Source: a bacterium
Lineage (GTDB): Bacteria > Desulfobacterota > Deferrisomatia > Deferrisomatales > BM512
NCBI GenBank assembly: GCA_004322275.1
Contig: SCTA01000009.1
Span: forward strand, 1 to 50,366
Direction: 5' to 3'
Length of the DNA: 50,366 nt
Shown here piece after piece: positions 15,368 to 23,959 of the stretch. Position 1 is the stretch's first letter. Every line of letters starts with the position of its first letter. The notes beneath the pieces are model-generated. The model did not search any database. It had not been told where the DNA came from and saw only the letters and a list, made by a program, of their open reading frames with translations. Made by a program: the position numbers and the translations under genes.

Positions 15368-17515
15368 CTAACCTGCCCGCAGGATAGCCAGTTTCCTCTG
15401 CAGCCCCTCGGTGAGCATCGCGGCAAGGACCCGGTTTCCCTCGCTTTCGAGGGAGGGGTCGGCTTGAAGGACCGCCTGCGCCATCCTGCGGGCCCGCTCC
15501 AGCAGGGGGCCGTCGGTGAGGATGTTCCCAACGCGAAGCTCCGGCAGCCCGGACTGGCGGGTGCCCAGCATGTCGCCGGGGCCGCGTATCTTGAGATCTT
15601 CCTCTGATATCCGAAAGCCGTCGCAGGTCTTTTCCATTATCGAAAGCCGCTCCCTCGCGTCGCCTGAGACCGGCCCCCCGACCATCAAAAAACACCAGGA
15701 GTCGTGCTCGCCCCGCCCCACCCTTCCGCGAAGCTGGTGGAGTTGGGAGAGGCCGAACCTTTCGGCGTGCTCGACCGCCATCACGGAGGCGTTCTTAACG
15801 TCGATGCCCACCTCGATAACCGTAGTCGAGACAAGGATGTCTATCTCTCCCCCGTAAAAAGCGCCGAGGGCCATTTCCTTCTCTCCGGCTTTCATCCTGC
15901 CGTGGAGCAGCCCGACCCGAAGCTCGGGGAAGACCTCCTCCGAAAAGTGGAGGGAGGTCTCTACGGCGGCCCTAAGGTCCACCTTGTCGCTCTCCTCCAC
16001 GAGCGGGCAGACGATATAGGCCTGCCGCCCCTTCGCTATCTCGCCCCTGATGAAATCGTAGGCTTTCTGCCGGTTTTCCAGCCTGACCACCTTCGTCTTG
16101 ACGGGTTTGCGGCCGGGCGGCATCTCGTCTATCACGCTGAGATCGAGATCGCCGTAAACCGTCATCGAGAGGCTTCTGGGAATGGGCGTGGCGGTCATCA
16201 CAAGCATGTCCGGAGTGCGCCCGTCCCTCCTCTTCGAGGCGAGAAGAGCCCGCTGCATAACGCCGAAGCGGTGCTGCTCGTCCACGATGGCGAGGCCGAG
16301 GGATTTAAACTCTACGTCGGGCTGGATGAGGGCGTGGGTGCCGATGATTACGTCGATCTCCCCGGAGGCGAGTTCGCCGAGCATCCTCTCCCTCTCCCCG
16401 GCGGGCGCCGAGCCGGTGAGAAGGGCCGTCCTGACGGGAAATCCCTTAAGAAGCGCCGAGATATTCGCGTAATGCTGCTCCGCCAGCACCTCGGTGGGAG
16501 CCATGATAGCGCTCTGGTAGCCGCTCTCCACCGCCATCAGCGAGGAGAGGAGGGCCACGAGGGTCTTTCCGCTGCCCACGTCTCCTTGCAGGAGCCGGTG
16601 CATGGGACTCTCCGACTCCATGTCCCTGCGTATCTCCCCCAAGACCCGTCTCTGCGCCCCGGTAAGCTCCCAGGGAAGAGAGCGGAGGAGCGGCTTTATC
16701 CTGCCGAAATCAGGGTGAAAGGAGATGCCCGGCGCGACCCTGACGCCCTCGCGCTTGCGAAGGAGAGCGAGCTGGAGGAGGAAAAATTCGGAGAGGACGA
16801 GTACCTGGCGGGAGGAGGCGACAATCTTTTCAAGCTCCTCTCCGCCCTTCGGGGGAAAATGGAGCTCTCGAAAGACTTTGCCCATGTCAACCCACGCGGC
16901 TCCCTCCAGCCCGGAGAGCGCCGCCGCCTCCGGGGGGACGGCGTTCAGGAAGACCGAGGCTCCCGCCTCCACCGCCTTTTTCATTATCTTGCGAAGGGCG
17001 CGGGGATGGACTCCCTCCACCTCGGAGTAGACCGGGGTGACGGTTTCCATCTCCCCGTCGTTCGAGCCGTCGAGAGTTTCGAGGTCGGGGTGGATTACCT
17101 CGTGCCTGCCCCCGAAATCGCTCACCTGCCCGTAGGCGATGAGGGTCGAGCCGACCGGGTAGCGCTTTCGCAGCCAGTCGAAGTTTCCGTGAAACCACTT
17201 GAGCACCGCGACGCCGGTGGAGTCGGCTAGCAGCCCCTCCAGCGCCCTCCTTCTCCGGTAGAAGCGCACTTCGAGGCTAATCAGTTCGCCCTGAAAGGTG
17301 GCGCTCTGGCCGTGGTGCAGCTCTCTTATGGGGGCGAGGCGGGTGCGGTCTTCGTAGCGTATGGGGAGAAAAAAGAGGGCGTCTTCGACGGTGAGGAGCC
17401 CCTTTTTGGCGAATTTCTCGCCTATCTTTGGGCCGACGCCCTTGATGAGCGTAAGGGGGGTTCCGAGTACGGACTGCATCCGGCGAAACTCGGCCAAAAC
17501 CGGGACGCCGCACAT
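15368..17515 (-). CDS. recG: ATP-dependent DNA helicase RecG
   Basis: This is a 715-residue superfamily 2 helicase that remodels stalled replication forks and Holliday junctions. An N-terminal wedge/OB region (about 15-240, with TLIKGVGPKIGEKF and FLPIRYEDRT) precedes the motor. Walker A is GDVGSGKT (311-318), the DEQH box 412-415, then MTATPIPRSL, and motif VI QLRGRVGRG near residue 610. The length is slightly above the usual 690 or so because of the chosen start; the second Met (residue 13) is possible. It is the last gene of the eight-gene operon, with its ATG 3 nt after the thiI-like stop codon. Element B2 follows its stop. Confidence 0.96.
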   Translation of the reverse strand: MCGVPVLAEFRRMQSVLGTPLTLIKGVGPKIGEKFAKKGLLTVEDALFFLPIRYEDRTRLAPIRELHHGQSATFQGELISLEVRFYRRRRALEGLLADSTGVAVLKWFHGNFDWLRKRYPVGSTLIAYGQVSDFGGRHEVIHPDLETLDGSNDGEMETVTPVYSEVEGVHPRALRKIMKKAVEAGASVFLNAVPPEAAALSGLEGAAWVDMGKVFRELHFPPKGGEELEKIVASSRQVLVLSEFFLLQLALLRKREGVRVAPGISFHPDFGRIKPLLRSLPWELTGAQRRVLGEIRRDMESESPMHRLLQGDVGSGKTLVALLSSLMAVESGYQSAIMAPTEVLAEQHYANISALLKGFPVRTALLTGSAPAGERERMLGELASGEIDVIIGTHALIQPDVEFKSLGLAIVDEQHRFGVMQRALLASKRRDGRTPDMLVMTATPIPRSLSMTVYGDLDLSVIDEMPPGRKPVKTKVVRLENRQKAYDFIRGEIAKGRQAYIVCPLVEESDKVDLRAAVETSLHFSEEVFPELRVGLLHGRMKAGEKEMALGAFYGGEIDILVSTTVIEVGIDVKNASVMAVEHAERFGLSQLHQLRGRVGRGEHDSWCFLMVGGPVSGDARERLSIMEKTCDGFRISEEDLKIRGPGDMLGTRQSGLPELRVGNILTDGPLLERARRMAQAVLQADPSLESEGNRVLAAMLTEGLQRKLAILRAG

Positions 17516-17518
17516 CTC

Positions 17519-18529
17519 TTACACCCTGAAAGGGTCGAGGTCTTCGTCGCTCGCCCGGCGGACTTTTATCATTCTCTCCGGCTCGTCCTCGACGACCCCG
17601 AAGCCGACCTCGCACTCTTCCGGAGCGCGGGGACAGTAACGAAGAAGGACCGAGGCGGCAAGCGCCCTCTCGTCCCCGCCGGGGCCGGGCCGGAAGATGC
17701 CGAGAGGTCCGGGATGCACCGGGACCTTGACCAGCTCGTCCCCCTCCCGAAAGAGGGTCTTGAGGGCGTTGTTCTCCCCTTCGCTCCGCCCCATCGTGAG
17801 GATGCTCCCGCCGGGAAAACAAAAGGGCCTGCCCGAGAGAAGGAGGCGGATTTCGTCGGGATTCCGCAGCGCCCGGTCGGTCTTGTCGAAATATTTCCTC
17901 ACCCGGACCGCTTTTATCGGATCGGTGAGGGAGCACCCCCCGGCGGGAGTGGGATAGCCGGAGATGCCAAGCTCTTCGGCGAGCGCAATCTGGGCTTTCC
18001 TGCCGCGCCCCGAAAAGGAGTGGAGTTTTTCGCGGTCAACCCATCCTTCCCTCTCGGGCAGGGTCAGCGGAAGTATTTTTGCGCAGAGGGGGCGAAGAAG
18101 GATGTCCTTCGCGCCCATCTTCGCGGCGATAAGGTCCATCGTACCGCGCCGCTGGCTCATCGGGCGCTGGCCGACAACCTCGCCGGTGATGAGGAACTTC
18201 GCGCCGGATTCCTCCATCCGCTTAAGGGCCTTTTTGAAGAGGAATATCTTGCAGTCTATGCAGGGGTTGAAGTTCTTGCCGTAGCCGTAGCGCGGGTGGT
18301 CCACTATCTCCAGGAATTCTCTCGAAACGTCGATTATTTCCGTGTCGATGGAGAACTTTTCCCGGTAATGGCGGATGGTCGCCTCTTCCCGCCCCTTTAC
18401 GCTGGCGCAAAAAAAGGGGCTTATGAAGTGGAGCGCCTTTACCTCCACCCCCTGATCCTGCACCACCCTCGTGGCGAGGATGGAATCGAGTCCCCCCGAA
18501 AGGAGGCTTACCGCCTTAACCCCGCTCAT
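17519..18529 (-). CDS. PP-loop ATPase, ThiI/MnmA-like tRNA thiolation-type protein
   Basis: This is a 336-residue cytoplasmic protein. It opens with a PP-loop ATP pyrophosphatase motif SGGLDS (11-16) and has NPCIDCK with Cys 90 and 93, the arrangement of tRNA sulfurtransferases such as MnmA and ThiI. A GYPTPAGGCSLTDP segment (about 192-205) follows, and then a domain resembling the NFACT-R/DUF814 fold. The expected role is adenylation of a tRNA or other substrate for sulfur insertion, but it is not a canonical MnmA or ThiI and the substrate is unassigned. The ATG at 18529 overlaps the end of the preceding gene by 14 nt, suggesting translational coupling. Confidence 0.82.
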   Translation of the reverse strand: MSGVKAVSLLSGGLDSILATRVVQDQGVEVKALHFISPFFCASVKGREEATIRHYREKFSIDTEIIDVSREFLEIVDHPRYGYGKNFNPCIDCKIFLFKKALKRMEESGAKFLITGEVVGQRPMSQRRGTMDLIAAKMGAKDILLRPLCAKILPLTLPEREGWVDREKLHSFSGRGRKAQIALAEELGISGYPTPAGGCSLTDPIKAVRVRKYFDKTDRALRNPDEIRLLLSGRPFCFPGGSILTMGRSEGENNALKTLFREGDELVKVPVHPGPLGIFRPGPGGDERALAASVLLRYCPRAPEECEVGFGVVEDEPERMIKVRRASDEDLDPFRV

Positions 18530-19352
18530 TTTTAACCGCCGCCCACGCCGCAAGCGCGGCCTCTATGAGTTTCGCCGCCTCCGGCCCGCCCGCCCGCGTC
18601 TCGCGGAGAACGTCCTCGTGGCTAAGTCCGCCGGAGCCGAGCCCCGCCGCCGGGTTCGACACCCTGCCGAAGGCTACCGTGTCCAGGCCAAGGAATTTCG
18701 CCCAGACGCTCTCCGGCACGGTGGACATCCCGGCGGTGGAGCAGCCGAGCGTTGCCGCCATGCGTATCTCCGCAGGGGTCTCGTAGGTGGGGCCGGAAAA
18801 GCCCGCGAGGGTTCCGCTCTTTACGGAGATGCCGGGAAGGGAGGAGCGCACGGGCTCGAAAAGGTCGCGCCGGTAAAGGCTGGAAAGGTCCACAAAGGGG
18901 GGGCCGCCGGAGGTTTTGACTCCGAGGAGGGGGTTTTGGCCCATAAGGTTCACGTGGTCGTCTACGAAAATCCAGTCTCCGACCGCTATATCTTTCCCGA
19001 TGCCGCCGACGGCGGAAAAAAGCATGCAAAAGCGCGCCCCGAGCGCCTTTGCCAGCCGTACCGGAAAGGCCGCAGTGCGCATCGACCCCTCTTCGTAATA
19101 ATGGGGCCTGCCCATGAAAAGAAGGAGCTTTACCCCTCCCACACGCGCTATTCCGGCGGTTCCGGGGTGTCCGGGGGCTGAGGCTTTCTTTCCCGCCAGC
19201 CCGAGGTAATCCCTGGGAAATTCGACCCCCAGAACCTCGGCCGCGCCCGAAAGGCCGGAGCCGAGCACCGCGCAGGCCTCTACCCCCGAGAATTCCCTCC
19301 CAAGCTCCCTCGCCGCTCCTTCGGCTTCAAAATCCTCGAAAAAACCCGTCAA
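18516..19352 (-). CDS. Purine nucleoside phosphorylase (PNP family)
   Basis: This is a 278-residue cytoplasmic enzyme that phosphorolyses purine nucleosides to free base and ribose-1-phosphate. Family landmarks are VLGSGLSG (30-37, phosphate loop), MGRPHYYE (about 80-87), FSAVGGIG, GPTYETPAEIRM (about 187-198), and GMSTVPE, the trimeric PNP signature. The start codon is TTG at 19352, which overlaps the rodZ TGA stop (TTGA), with GGAGA upstream. The C-terminus overlaps the thiI-like gene. It is a paralogue of MtnP encoded in the same operon; the specificity is probably guanosine/inosine (inference from family). Confidence 0.9.
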   Translation of the reverse strand: MTGFFEDFEAEGAARELGREFSGVEACAVLGSGLSGAAEVLGVEFPRDYLGLAGKKASAPGHPGTAGIARVGGVKLLLFMGRPHYYEEGSMRTAAFPVRLAKALGARFCMLFSAVGGIGKDIAVGDWIFVDDHVNLMGQNPLLGVKTSGGPPFVDLSSLYRRDLFEPVRSSLPGISVKSGTLAGFSGPTYETPAEIRMAATLGCSTAGMSTVPESVWAKFLGLDTVAFGRVSNPAAGLGSGGLSHEDVLRETRAGGPEAAKLIEAALAAWAAVKNERG

Positions 19353-20167
19353 GGCTTGAGGGTCTCCAGATCTTCGGGGAACCTTACCTGCACCTCGCCC
19401 CCCGTCTTCTGCGGGGTCCGGAGCGCCGCGCCGTTCCAGCGAAGCTGGAGAGCGCCGTCGTCGGGGAAGGTCAGCTTCACTCTGGCTAAGTCGAACTTCC
19501 TGGTCTCGTTCTCTCCGAGTTCGATCTTCTGGTTTTCCAGCCCGTCGCCCTCGATGACAAGCCAGGTTTTCGCAGAGGCGGTAATCTCAAGGACGCCGGG
19601 GGCGGGCGTTGCGGGCTGGGCCGCCTCCTTCTGGACCGCGGCGGGGGTCTCCTGTTTGGCCGAAACCTCCGAGGGGGCTGCTGCTTCGGCGGCAACCTTC
19701 GCACCCTTCTGCTCCGCCGGCTCCTTCTTCGACCAGGGGCTCCAGATCCAGAGGACCACGCCGATTATGACGAGGAGGCCCGCGGCGATTCCCACGAGGT
19801 AGAGCGCTCCCTGATTGAACATCTTCCCGAAGGCGGGAAGCTTTTCCTTCCCGTAGGTCATGTCCATATCGCCATCGTTGGCGGAGTACTGCGCCAGATG
19901 GGCGAGAGGGTCCTCGCCGCGCGAGATTCTGTACTTTTCGAGGAGACCGGCGCAATCAGCCCCTATCTCGCGGCAGAGGAGCCGTACGAAACCCCTTCCG
20001 ATGACGCCCTTGGGAACGCTTCCCCAGTCTTCTTCTTCCAGAGCCTCAATGTAGCGGATCTGAATCCGGGTGATGTCGCTCAGGCGGCGAAGATCGAAGC
20101 CGGCCTTTAAGCGGGCTTCCTTTAGGGCTTCACCGAAACCGCCGGTCTTGTGCGAAACAGAGTTCAT
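19349..20167 (-). CDS. rodZ: RodZ-like cell-shape protein (HTH_25 + TM + DUF4115)
   Basis: This is a 272-residue bitopic inner-membrane protein. A cytoplasmic helix-turn-helix domain of the RodZ type (about 10-85, GEALKEARLKAGFDLRRLSDIT) is followed by a transmembrane helix at about 120-142, an Ala/Pro/Glu-rich periplasmic linker (145-195), and a C-terminal beta domain like DUF4115 (about 196-268). RodZ anchors MreB and guides rod-shape wall synthesis. GGAG lies nine bases before the ATG at 20167. It follows the TPR lipoprotein gene after a few bases, a common neighbourhood. It lacks mreBCD neighbours in this window. Confidence 0.9.
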   Translation of the reverse strand: MNSVSHKTGGFGEALKEARLKAGFDLRRLSDITRIQIRYIEALEEEDWGSVPKGVIGRGFVRLLCREIGADCAGLLEKYRISRGEDPLAHLAQYSANDGDMDMTYGKEKLPAFGKMFNQGALYLVGIAAGLLVIIGVVLWIWSPWSKKEPAEQKGAKVAAEAAAPSEVSAKQETPAAVQKEAAQPATPAPGVLEITASAKTWLVIEGDGLENQKIELGENETRKFDLARVKLTFPDDGALQLRWNGAALRTPQKTGGEVQVRFPEDLETLKP

Positions 20168-20170
20168 CTA

Positions 20171-20938
20171 TTATTTCTCCAGAAAATCCAGATAGGTTTT
20201 CGCCGTCTTGCCCGTCTCGGACGATGCGCCGAGCTTCCAGGCCTGCCTGAAGGACTCCGCCGCGCCCTCACGGTCTTTTTTCCGGTTGAGGATAATGCCC
20301 TTCTGGAGGTGCGCCTCGGCGAAATCCGGGTAGATGCGTAGCGCCTGATTAACCTGCTCCAGGGCGTCGTTATCCTTTCCCATGTCGAAAAGCACTATGC
20401 CGAGGTTCAGGCGGGCCTGGGGGACGGAGGGATTTACCTCTATCGACTCTTCGAGCCTTTTTCTGGCGTCGTCTATCCTGCCGAGCTTGTAGTAGGCCCA
20501 GCCGAGATTTGAAAGTGCGGCCTCGTAAGAGTTGTAATAGACATTTTTAAGCGCTTTTTCAAGGGCGGCGACCGCGTCGGTATAGCGCGCCTGGGACATG
20601 TAGAGAGTCCCGAGGTTGTTGGCGCCCTCGGAAAACTCGGGCTTGAGTTCCAGCGCCCGCTTGAAGTGCATTTCGGCCAGTCCGTACTCCTTGTGAGCCC
20701 AGTAGGCCAGCCCCATCATGTTGTGTATCTCGGGGTCGTCCGGGGTTAGCGCCTCCGCCTTGGCCAATTCCTGCAGCGCCCTCGCGGGACGCCCCTCCTT
20801 CATGAAGGCGTAGGCGAGCTGCTGCGATGCCAGGGCGTCGTTCTTGCGGGTCTCGCTATCGTTCGAGCACCCCGCCGCCAGGCAGAGGGACAAAACCAGA
20901 AATACCAAAAATACCGCTTTAACGTTTGGCGTTTTCAA
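20171..20938 (-). CDS. TPR-repeat lipoprotein (PilF/PilW-like)
   Basis: This is a 255-residue lipoprotein. A signal peptide with lipobox LAAGC puts the lipidated Cys near residue 24. Six or so tetratricopeptide repeats fill the rest, each with the consensus A-G-Y spacing, for example LGTLYMSQARYTDAVAALEK. It resembles PilF/PilW, the pilotin that helps type IV pilus secretin assembly, but no pilus genes are present, so the role is open. The start codon is TTG (20938) with AGGA about nine bases upstream; 67 nt separate it from the pfkB stop, the largest gap in the operon. It is immediately upstream of rodZ. Confidence 0.85.
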   Translation of the reverse strand: MKTPNVKAVFLVFLVLSLCLAAGCSNDSETRKNDALASQQLAYAFMKEGRPARALQELAKAEALTPDDPEIHNMMGLAYWAHKEYGLAEMHFKRALELKPEFSEGANNLGTLYMSQARYTDAVAALEKALKNVYYNSYEAALSNLGWAYYKLGRIDDARKRLEESIEVNPSVPQARLNLGIVLFDMGKDNDALEQVNQALRIYPDFAEAHLQKGIILNRKKDREGAAESFRQAWKLGASSETGKTAKTYLDFLEK

Positions 20939-21005
20939 TCGTGCCGATTCCTTTTTGCCGGGTTTACCGACAGGATGCCGTATATGAGCTTTTTTGGCAA
21001 CATTC

Positions 21006-21920
21006 CTATATGTCGGCCTCGAAGAAGGTCATCCGGCGAAACTCCTCGAAGCGAGCCCGGAGGTCCTCCCTTTCTAGGTACAGAAGCCTCTTGAAGCTGA
21101 AACTCTCGACGTTGAAGCTTGCCACGGCGCTTCCGTAGACAATCGCCCTTCGTATTCCCTCGAAGGAGATGTCTCCCGTCAGGGCAATCTGGCCCATGAA
21201 CCCCCCGGCGAAGGTATCTCCCGCCCCGGTGGGGTCGAAGATGGATTCGAGGGGGTAGGCCGGGGCGCTGAAGACGTGGTTAGGGGCGAAATAGATAACG
21301 CCGTACTCTCCGCGCTTGACGACCACCCCTCCCGGCCCCCAGTCGAGAATCTTCTTGCCCGCCTTGACGAGGTTGGATTCCTCGGCGAGCATTCTCGCCT
21401 CGGCCTCGTTCAGCACCAGAATGTCTACACGCTCGATGACCTTCTGAAGCGCCGCCCGCTTTCCCTCGATCCAGAAATTCATGGTGTCGGCGGCGACCAG
21501 CGCCGGGGAATCCACCTGATCGAGCACCTTTAACTGAAGCTCGGGGTCAATGTTGGCCAGAAAGAGGTATTCGGCGGCACGCTGTTCGGAGGTGAGAACC
21601 GGGTCGAACCCCTCGAAGACGTTGAGGTGGGTCTCAAGGGTGAGGGCCTCGTTGAGATCGAAGCCGTAGCGCCCCTTCCACCTGAAGGTCCTGCCCGGAA
21701 CTGTGGTGAGGCCGGAGAGATCCGCGCCCCGAACGGAGAGAAAATCAAGCGCGTCCGGCGGAAAGTCTTCTCCTACCACCGCGACCAGCTTTACCGGGGC
21801 GAAAAGGCTGGCGGCCGCCGAGAAGTAAAGGGCGCTTCCTCCGATGGAGTCCTCTTCGCGGCCGAAGGGTGTTTCCACCGAATCTATGGCGACGGAGCCT
21901 ACTACAAGAAGATCTGACAC
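21006..21920 (-). CDS. PfkB-family sugar/nucleoside kinase
   Basis: This is a 304-residue cytoplasmic kinase of the ribokinase/PfkB family. The N-terminal LLVVGSVAIDSVETPFG and GGSALYFSAAASLF (about 29-42), the middle DTMNFWIEGKR segment, and the C-terminal PfkB signature DPTGAGDTFAGGF (about 236-248, with catalytic Asp) are visible. The frame is open far upstream inside mtnP, but the true start is GTG at 21920 with AAAGGAG seven bases upstream, two bases after the mtnP stop codon. The tight link to mtnP suggests a substrate from nucleoside or methylthioribose salvage (inference); adenosine or ribose are alternatives. Confidence 0.88.
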   Translation of the reverse strand: MSDLLVVGSVAIDSVETPFGREEDSIGGSALYFSAAASLFAPVKLVAVVGEDFPPDALDFLSVRGADLSGLTTVPGRTFRWKGRYGFDLNEALTLETHLNVFEGFDPVLTSEQRAAEYLFLANIDPELQLKVLDQVDSPALVAADTMNFWIEGKRAALQKVIERVDILVLNEAEARMLAEESNLVKAGKKILDWGPGGVVVKRGEYGVIYFAPNHVFSAPAYPLESIFDPTGAGDTFAGGFMGQIALTGDISFEGIRRAIVYGSAVASFNVESFSFKRLLYLEREDLRARFEEFRRMTFFEADI

Positions 21921-21922
21921 CT

Positions 21923-22783
21923 TTACGCTCCTTTCAGATACTTGCCGTAGAGGAGGCTCACCGCCTGCCGGGTGTTCTCGGGAACGGCGTCGGGGGCGGT
22001 CATTATCGCGTACTTCGCCGCCTCCTTGCACGCGCACGTCCTCTCGGCGGGAATCAGTGAGACGACCCTCCGCACCAGTTCCTTTGAGTTGTTGACGTTC
22101 TTTCCGAGCACTTCGAGTATCGCCTCGATGCTGACCGCTTCTTCGTGCCAGCAGTCGAAATCGGTGACCGTCGCGACGGTGGCGTAGCAAAGCTCCGCTT
22201 CCCTCGCCAGCTTCGCCTCGGTGGCGTTGGTCATCCCGACTATGGTGGCGCCCCACTGGCGGTAGAGATGGGATTCGGCCCTCGTCCCGAAGGTCGGCCC
22301 CTGTATGCAGACGTAGGTGCCGCCCCGATGAAACTTCGGCCCCAGCCCCTCTCCGGCCTTGAAAACCGCGTCGCCAAGGAGCGAACAGACCGGATCGGCC
22401 ATGCCTACGTGACCTGCGAGGCCGTTTCCGAAAAAGGTGTTGGGACGGGCGAGGGCGCGGTCGATGAACTGGTCGGGAATGACCACCTCGCCGGGTTTGG
22501 CCTCGGGCTGCAGGCTGCCGACGGCGGAGAGGGAGACCACCCACTCGACGCCGAGGGACTTCAAGGCGTAAATGTTCGCCCTGTAGGGCACCTCGGAGGG
22601 CAGGTAGCGGTGGCCCCTGCCGTGGCGGGGCAAAAAGACCAGCTTTCTTCCGGCGTAATACCCCGTGACAAGTTTGTCCGAGGGCATGCCGAAGGGGGTG
22701 GGAACCTCCACCTCGGCTATCCTTTCAAGGCCTTCCATCTCGTAAAGGCCGCTTCCGCCTATTATTCCTATAGCCTTTTCCAT
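21923..22783 (-). CDS. mtnP: S-methyl-5'-thioadenosine phosphorylase
   Basis: This is a 286-residue cytoplasmic phosphorylase that cleaves methylthioadenosine, the by-product of polyamine and radical SAM chemistry, to adenine and 5-methylthioribose-1-phosphate. Visible features are IGIIGGSGLY (6-15), LPRHGRGHRYLPSEV (about 51-65), the QGPTFGTRAE loop, and GMTNATEAKLAREAELCYA (about 184-202), which distinguishes MTAP from guanosine-type PNPs. TDFDCWH gives the base-recognition Asp residues. It starts 3 nt after the rlmN stop codon. Confidence 0.93.
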   Translation of the reverse strand: MEKAIGIIGGSGLYEMEGLERIAEVEVPTPFGMPSDKLVTGYYAGRKLVFLPRHGRGHRYLPSEVPYRANIYALKSLGVEWVVSLSAVGSLQPEAKPGEVVIPDQFIDRALARPNTFFGNGLAGHVGMADPVCSLLGDAVFKAGEGLGPKFHRGGTYVCIQGPTFGTRAESHLYRQWGATIVGMTNATEAKLAREAELCYATVATVTDFDCWHEEAVSIEAILEVLGKNVNNSKELVRRVVSLIPAERTCACKEAAKYAIMTAPDAVPENTRQAVSLLYGKYLKGA

Positions 22784-22786
22784 CCT

Positions 22787-23845
22787 TCAGGACTCCTTTT
22801 CAGGCGCGGCCGGGCACTCCGCCCGCTCTGCGCGTAGCTGGCCGCAGGCCGCCAAAATGTCATCGCCGCGGCTCTTTCTCACCATCGCGACGAAATTCTT
22901 CTCTAAAAGATACTCCTGGAACTTCCTCACGTCTTCCTGCGAGGGAGCCTTGAAGTGGCTGCCCTCGTGGGGATTGTAGGGTATGAGGTTTATCTTGCAC
23001 TTTATGGGCGCAAGAAGTTTCGCCAGCCTTTTCGCATCTTCGAGGGTGTCGTTGAACCCTCCGAGAAGGACGTATTCTATAGTGAAGTGCTCCCTGTCGG
23101 GAAGTTCCAATGTGGCGAGGGTTTTTAAAAGTTCCGCGATGGGCCAGCGGAGGTTGACCGGCATGATGGCGCTGCGCTGCTCGTCGGTGGTGGCGTTGAG
23201 AGAGACGGCGAGATTCATGAGCATGGAGTGGGGGAGTTTTTGTATCGCGTCCACCAGCCCCGAGGTAGATACCGTCACCTTCCTTCTCGAAATCGAGATT
23301 CCCCAGTCCGAGGTGATTATGGAAAAGGCCCGCACCACCGCGTCGTAATTGTGGAGGGGCTCGCCCATCCCCATGAAGACCACGTTTGTCACCCTTCCAA
23401 GCTCCGGGCAGTATTTTTGAGCGGCGATTATCTGGGCGACGATCTCACCCGCTTCGAGGTTGCGGACAAGTCCGCCGCCCGCCGTCCGGCAAAAGCGGCA
23501 CCCCATAGCGCAACCCACCTGCGTGGAGACGCACTGGGTAAGGCGGCCCTCCTCGGGAATGAGCACCGTCTCTATCCTCTCGCCGTCGGAAAGTTCGAGG
23601 AGAAGCTTCTCGGTACCGTCCCGGCTGACCTGCTTTTCCACCAGCGCGGGCAACTCCAGCGACGCCTCGACGGCGAGCTTTTCCCTGAGAGTTACCGAAA
23701 GCTCGGTCATCCCGGCGAAGGAGAGCACTCCGCGACGGTAGATGTTGCTGAGTATCTGGCGGGCGCGAAAGGGTTTCTCGTCGAGCCCGGCGATAAAGTT
23801 CTCCAGCGATTCCCTGTCGAGGCCGTAAAGTAAAACCGGTTTCAA
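22787..23845 (-). CDS. rlmN: 23S rRNA/tRNA (adenine-C2) methyltransferase RlmN
   Basis: This is a 352-residue radical SAM enzyme that methylates A2503 of 23S rRNA and A37 of some tRNAs. The CX3CX2C cluster is at Cys 112, 116 and 119 (GCAMGCRFC), with GMGEPLHNYD (about 159-168), and the mechanistic C-terminal Cys lies near residue 334 (ILAACGQL). It is preceded by the usual helical N-terminus (GLDRESLENFI). The start codon is TTG at 23845 with GGAG five bases upstream. It is the first gene of the operon running to recG, read from its own promoter. Confidence 0.96.
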   Translation of the reverse strand: MKPVLLYGLDRESLENFIAGLDEKPFRARQILSNIYRRGVLSFAGMTELSVTLREKLAVEASLELPALVEKQVSRDGTEKLLLELSDGERIETVLIPEEGRLTQCVSTQVGCAMGCRFCRTAGGGLVRNLEAGEIVAQIIAAQKYCPELGRVTNVVFMGMGEPLHNYDAVVRAFSIITSDWGISISRRKVTVSTSGLVDAIQKLPHSMLMNLAVSLNATTDEQRSAIMPVNLRWPIAELLKTLATLELPDREHFTIEYVLLGGFNDTLEDAKRLAKLLAPIKCKINLIPYNPHEGSHFKAPSQEDVRKFQEYLLEKNFVAMVRKSRGDDILAACGQLRAERAECPAAPEKES

Positions 23846-23884
23846 ATACTCTCCATCCCTTTATAACTTCGTGAATTTCCCGGT

Positions 23885-23913
23885 TTTATACTCCGCCGGG
23901 GAACAACAGTCAA
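23885..23913 (-). promoter_or_regulatory. Sigma70-type promoter of the rlmN-recG operon
   Basis: On the minus strand TTGACT (23913-23908) and TATAAA (23890-23885) are separated by exactly 17 nt. Transcription should start near 23878. It is back to back with the promoter at 23926-23953. Confidence 0.72.
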
Positions 23914-23925
23914 CGCGCCGGGACG

Positions 23926-23953
23926 TTGACACCGGCCAGACGATGCTTATACT
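23926..23953 (+). promoter_or_regulatory. Strong promoter giving a predicted leaderless mRNA
   Basis: TTGACA (23926-23931) and TATACT (23948-23953) are separated by 16 nt. The expected transcription start is about 7 nt downstream, at or next to the A of the ATG at 23960. No ribosome site lies between. Confidence 0.7.
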
Positions 23954-23959
23954 GAATAT

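Noticed and set aside
21921-22544. N-terminal extension of the PfkB kinase frame into mtnP
   Set aside because: Shadow frame of mtnP; the GTG at 21920 has a good ribosome site and matches the family start.
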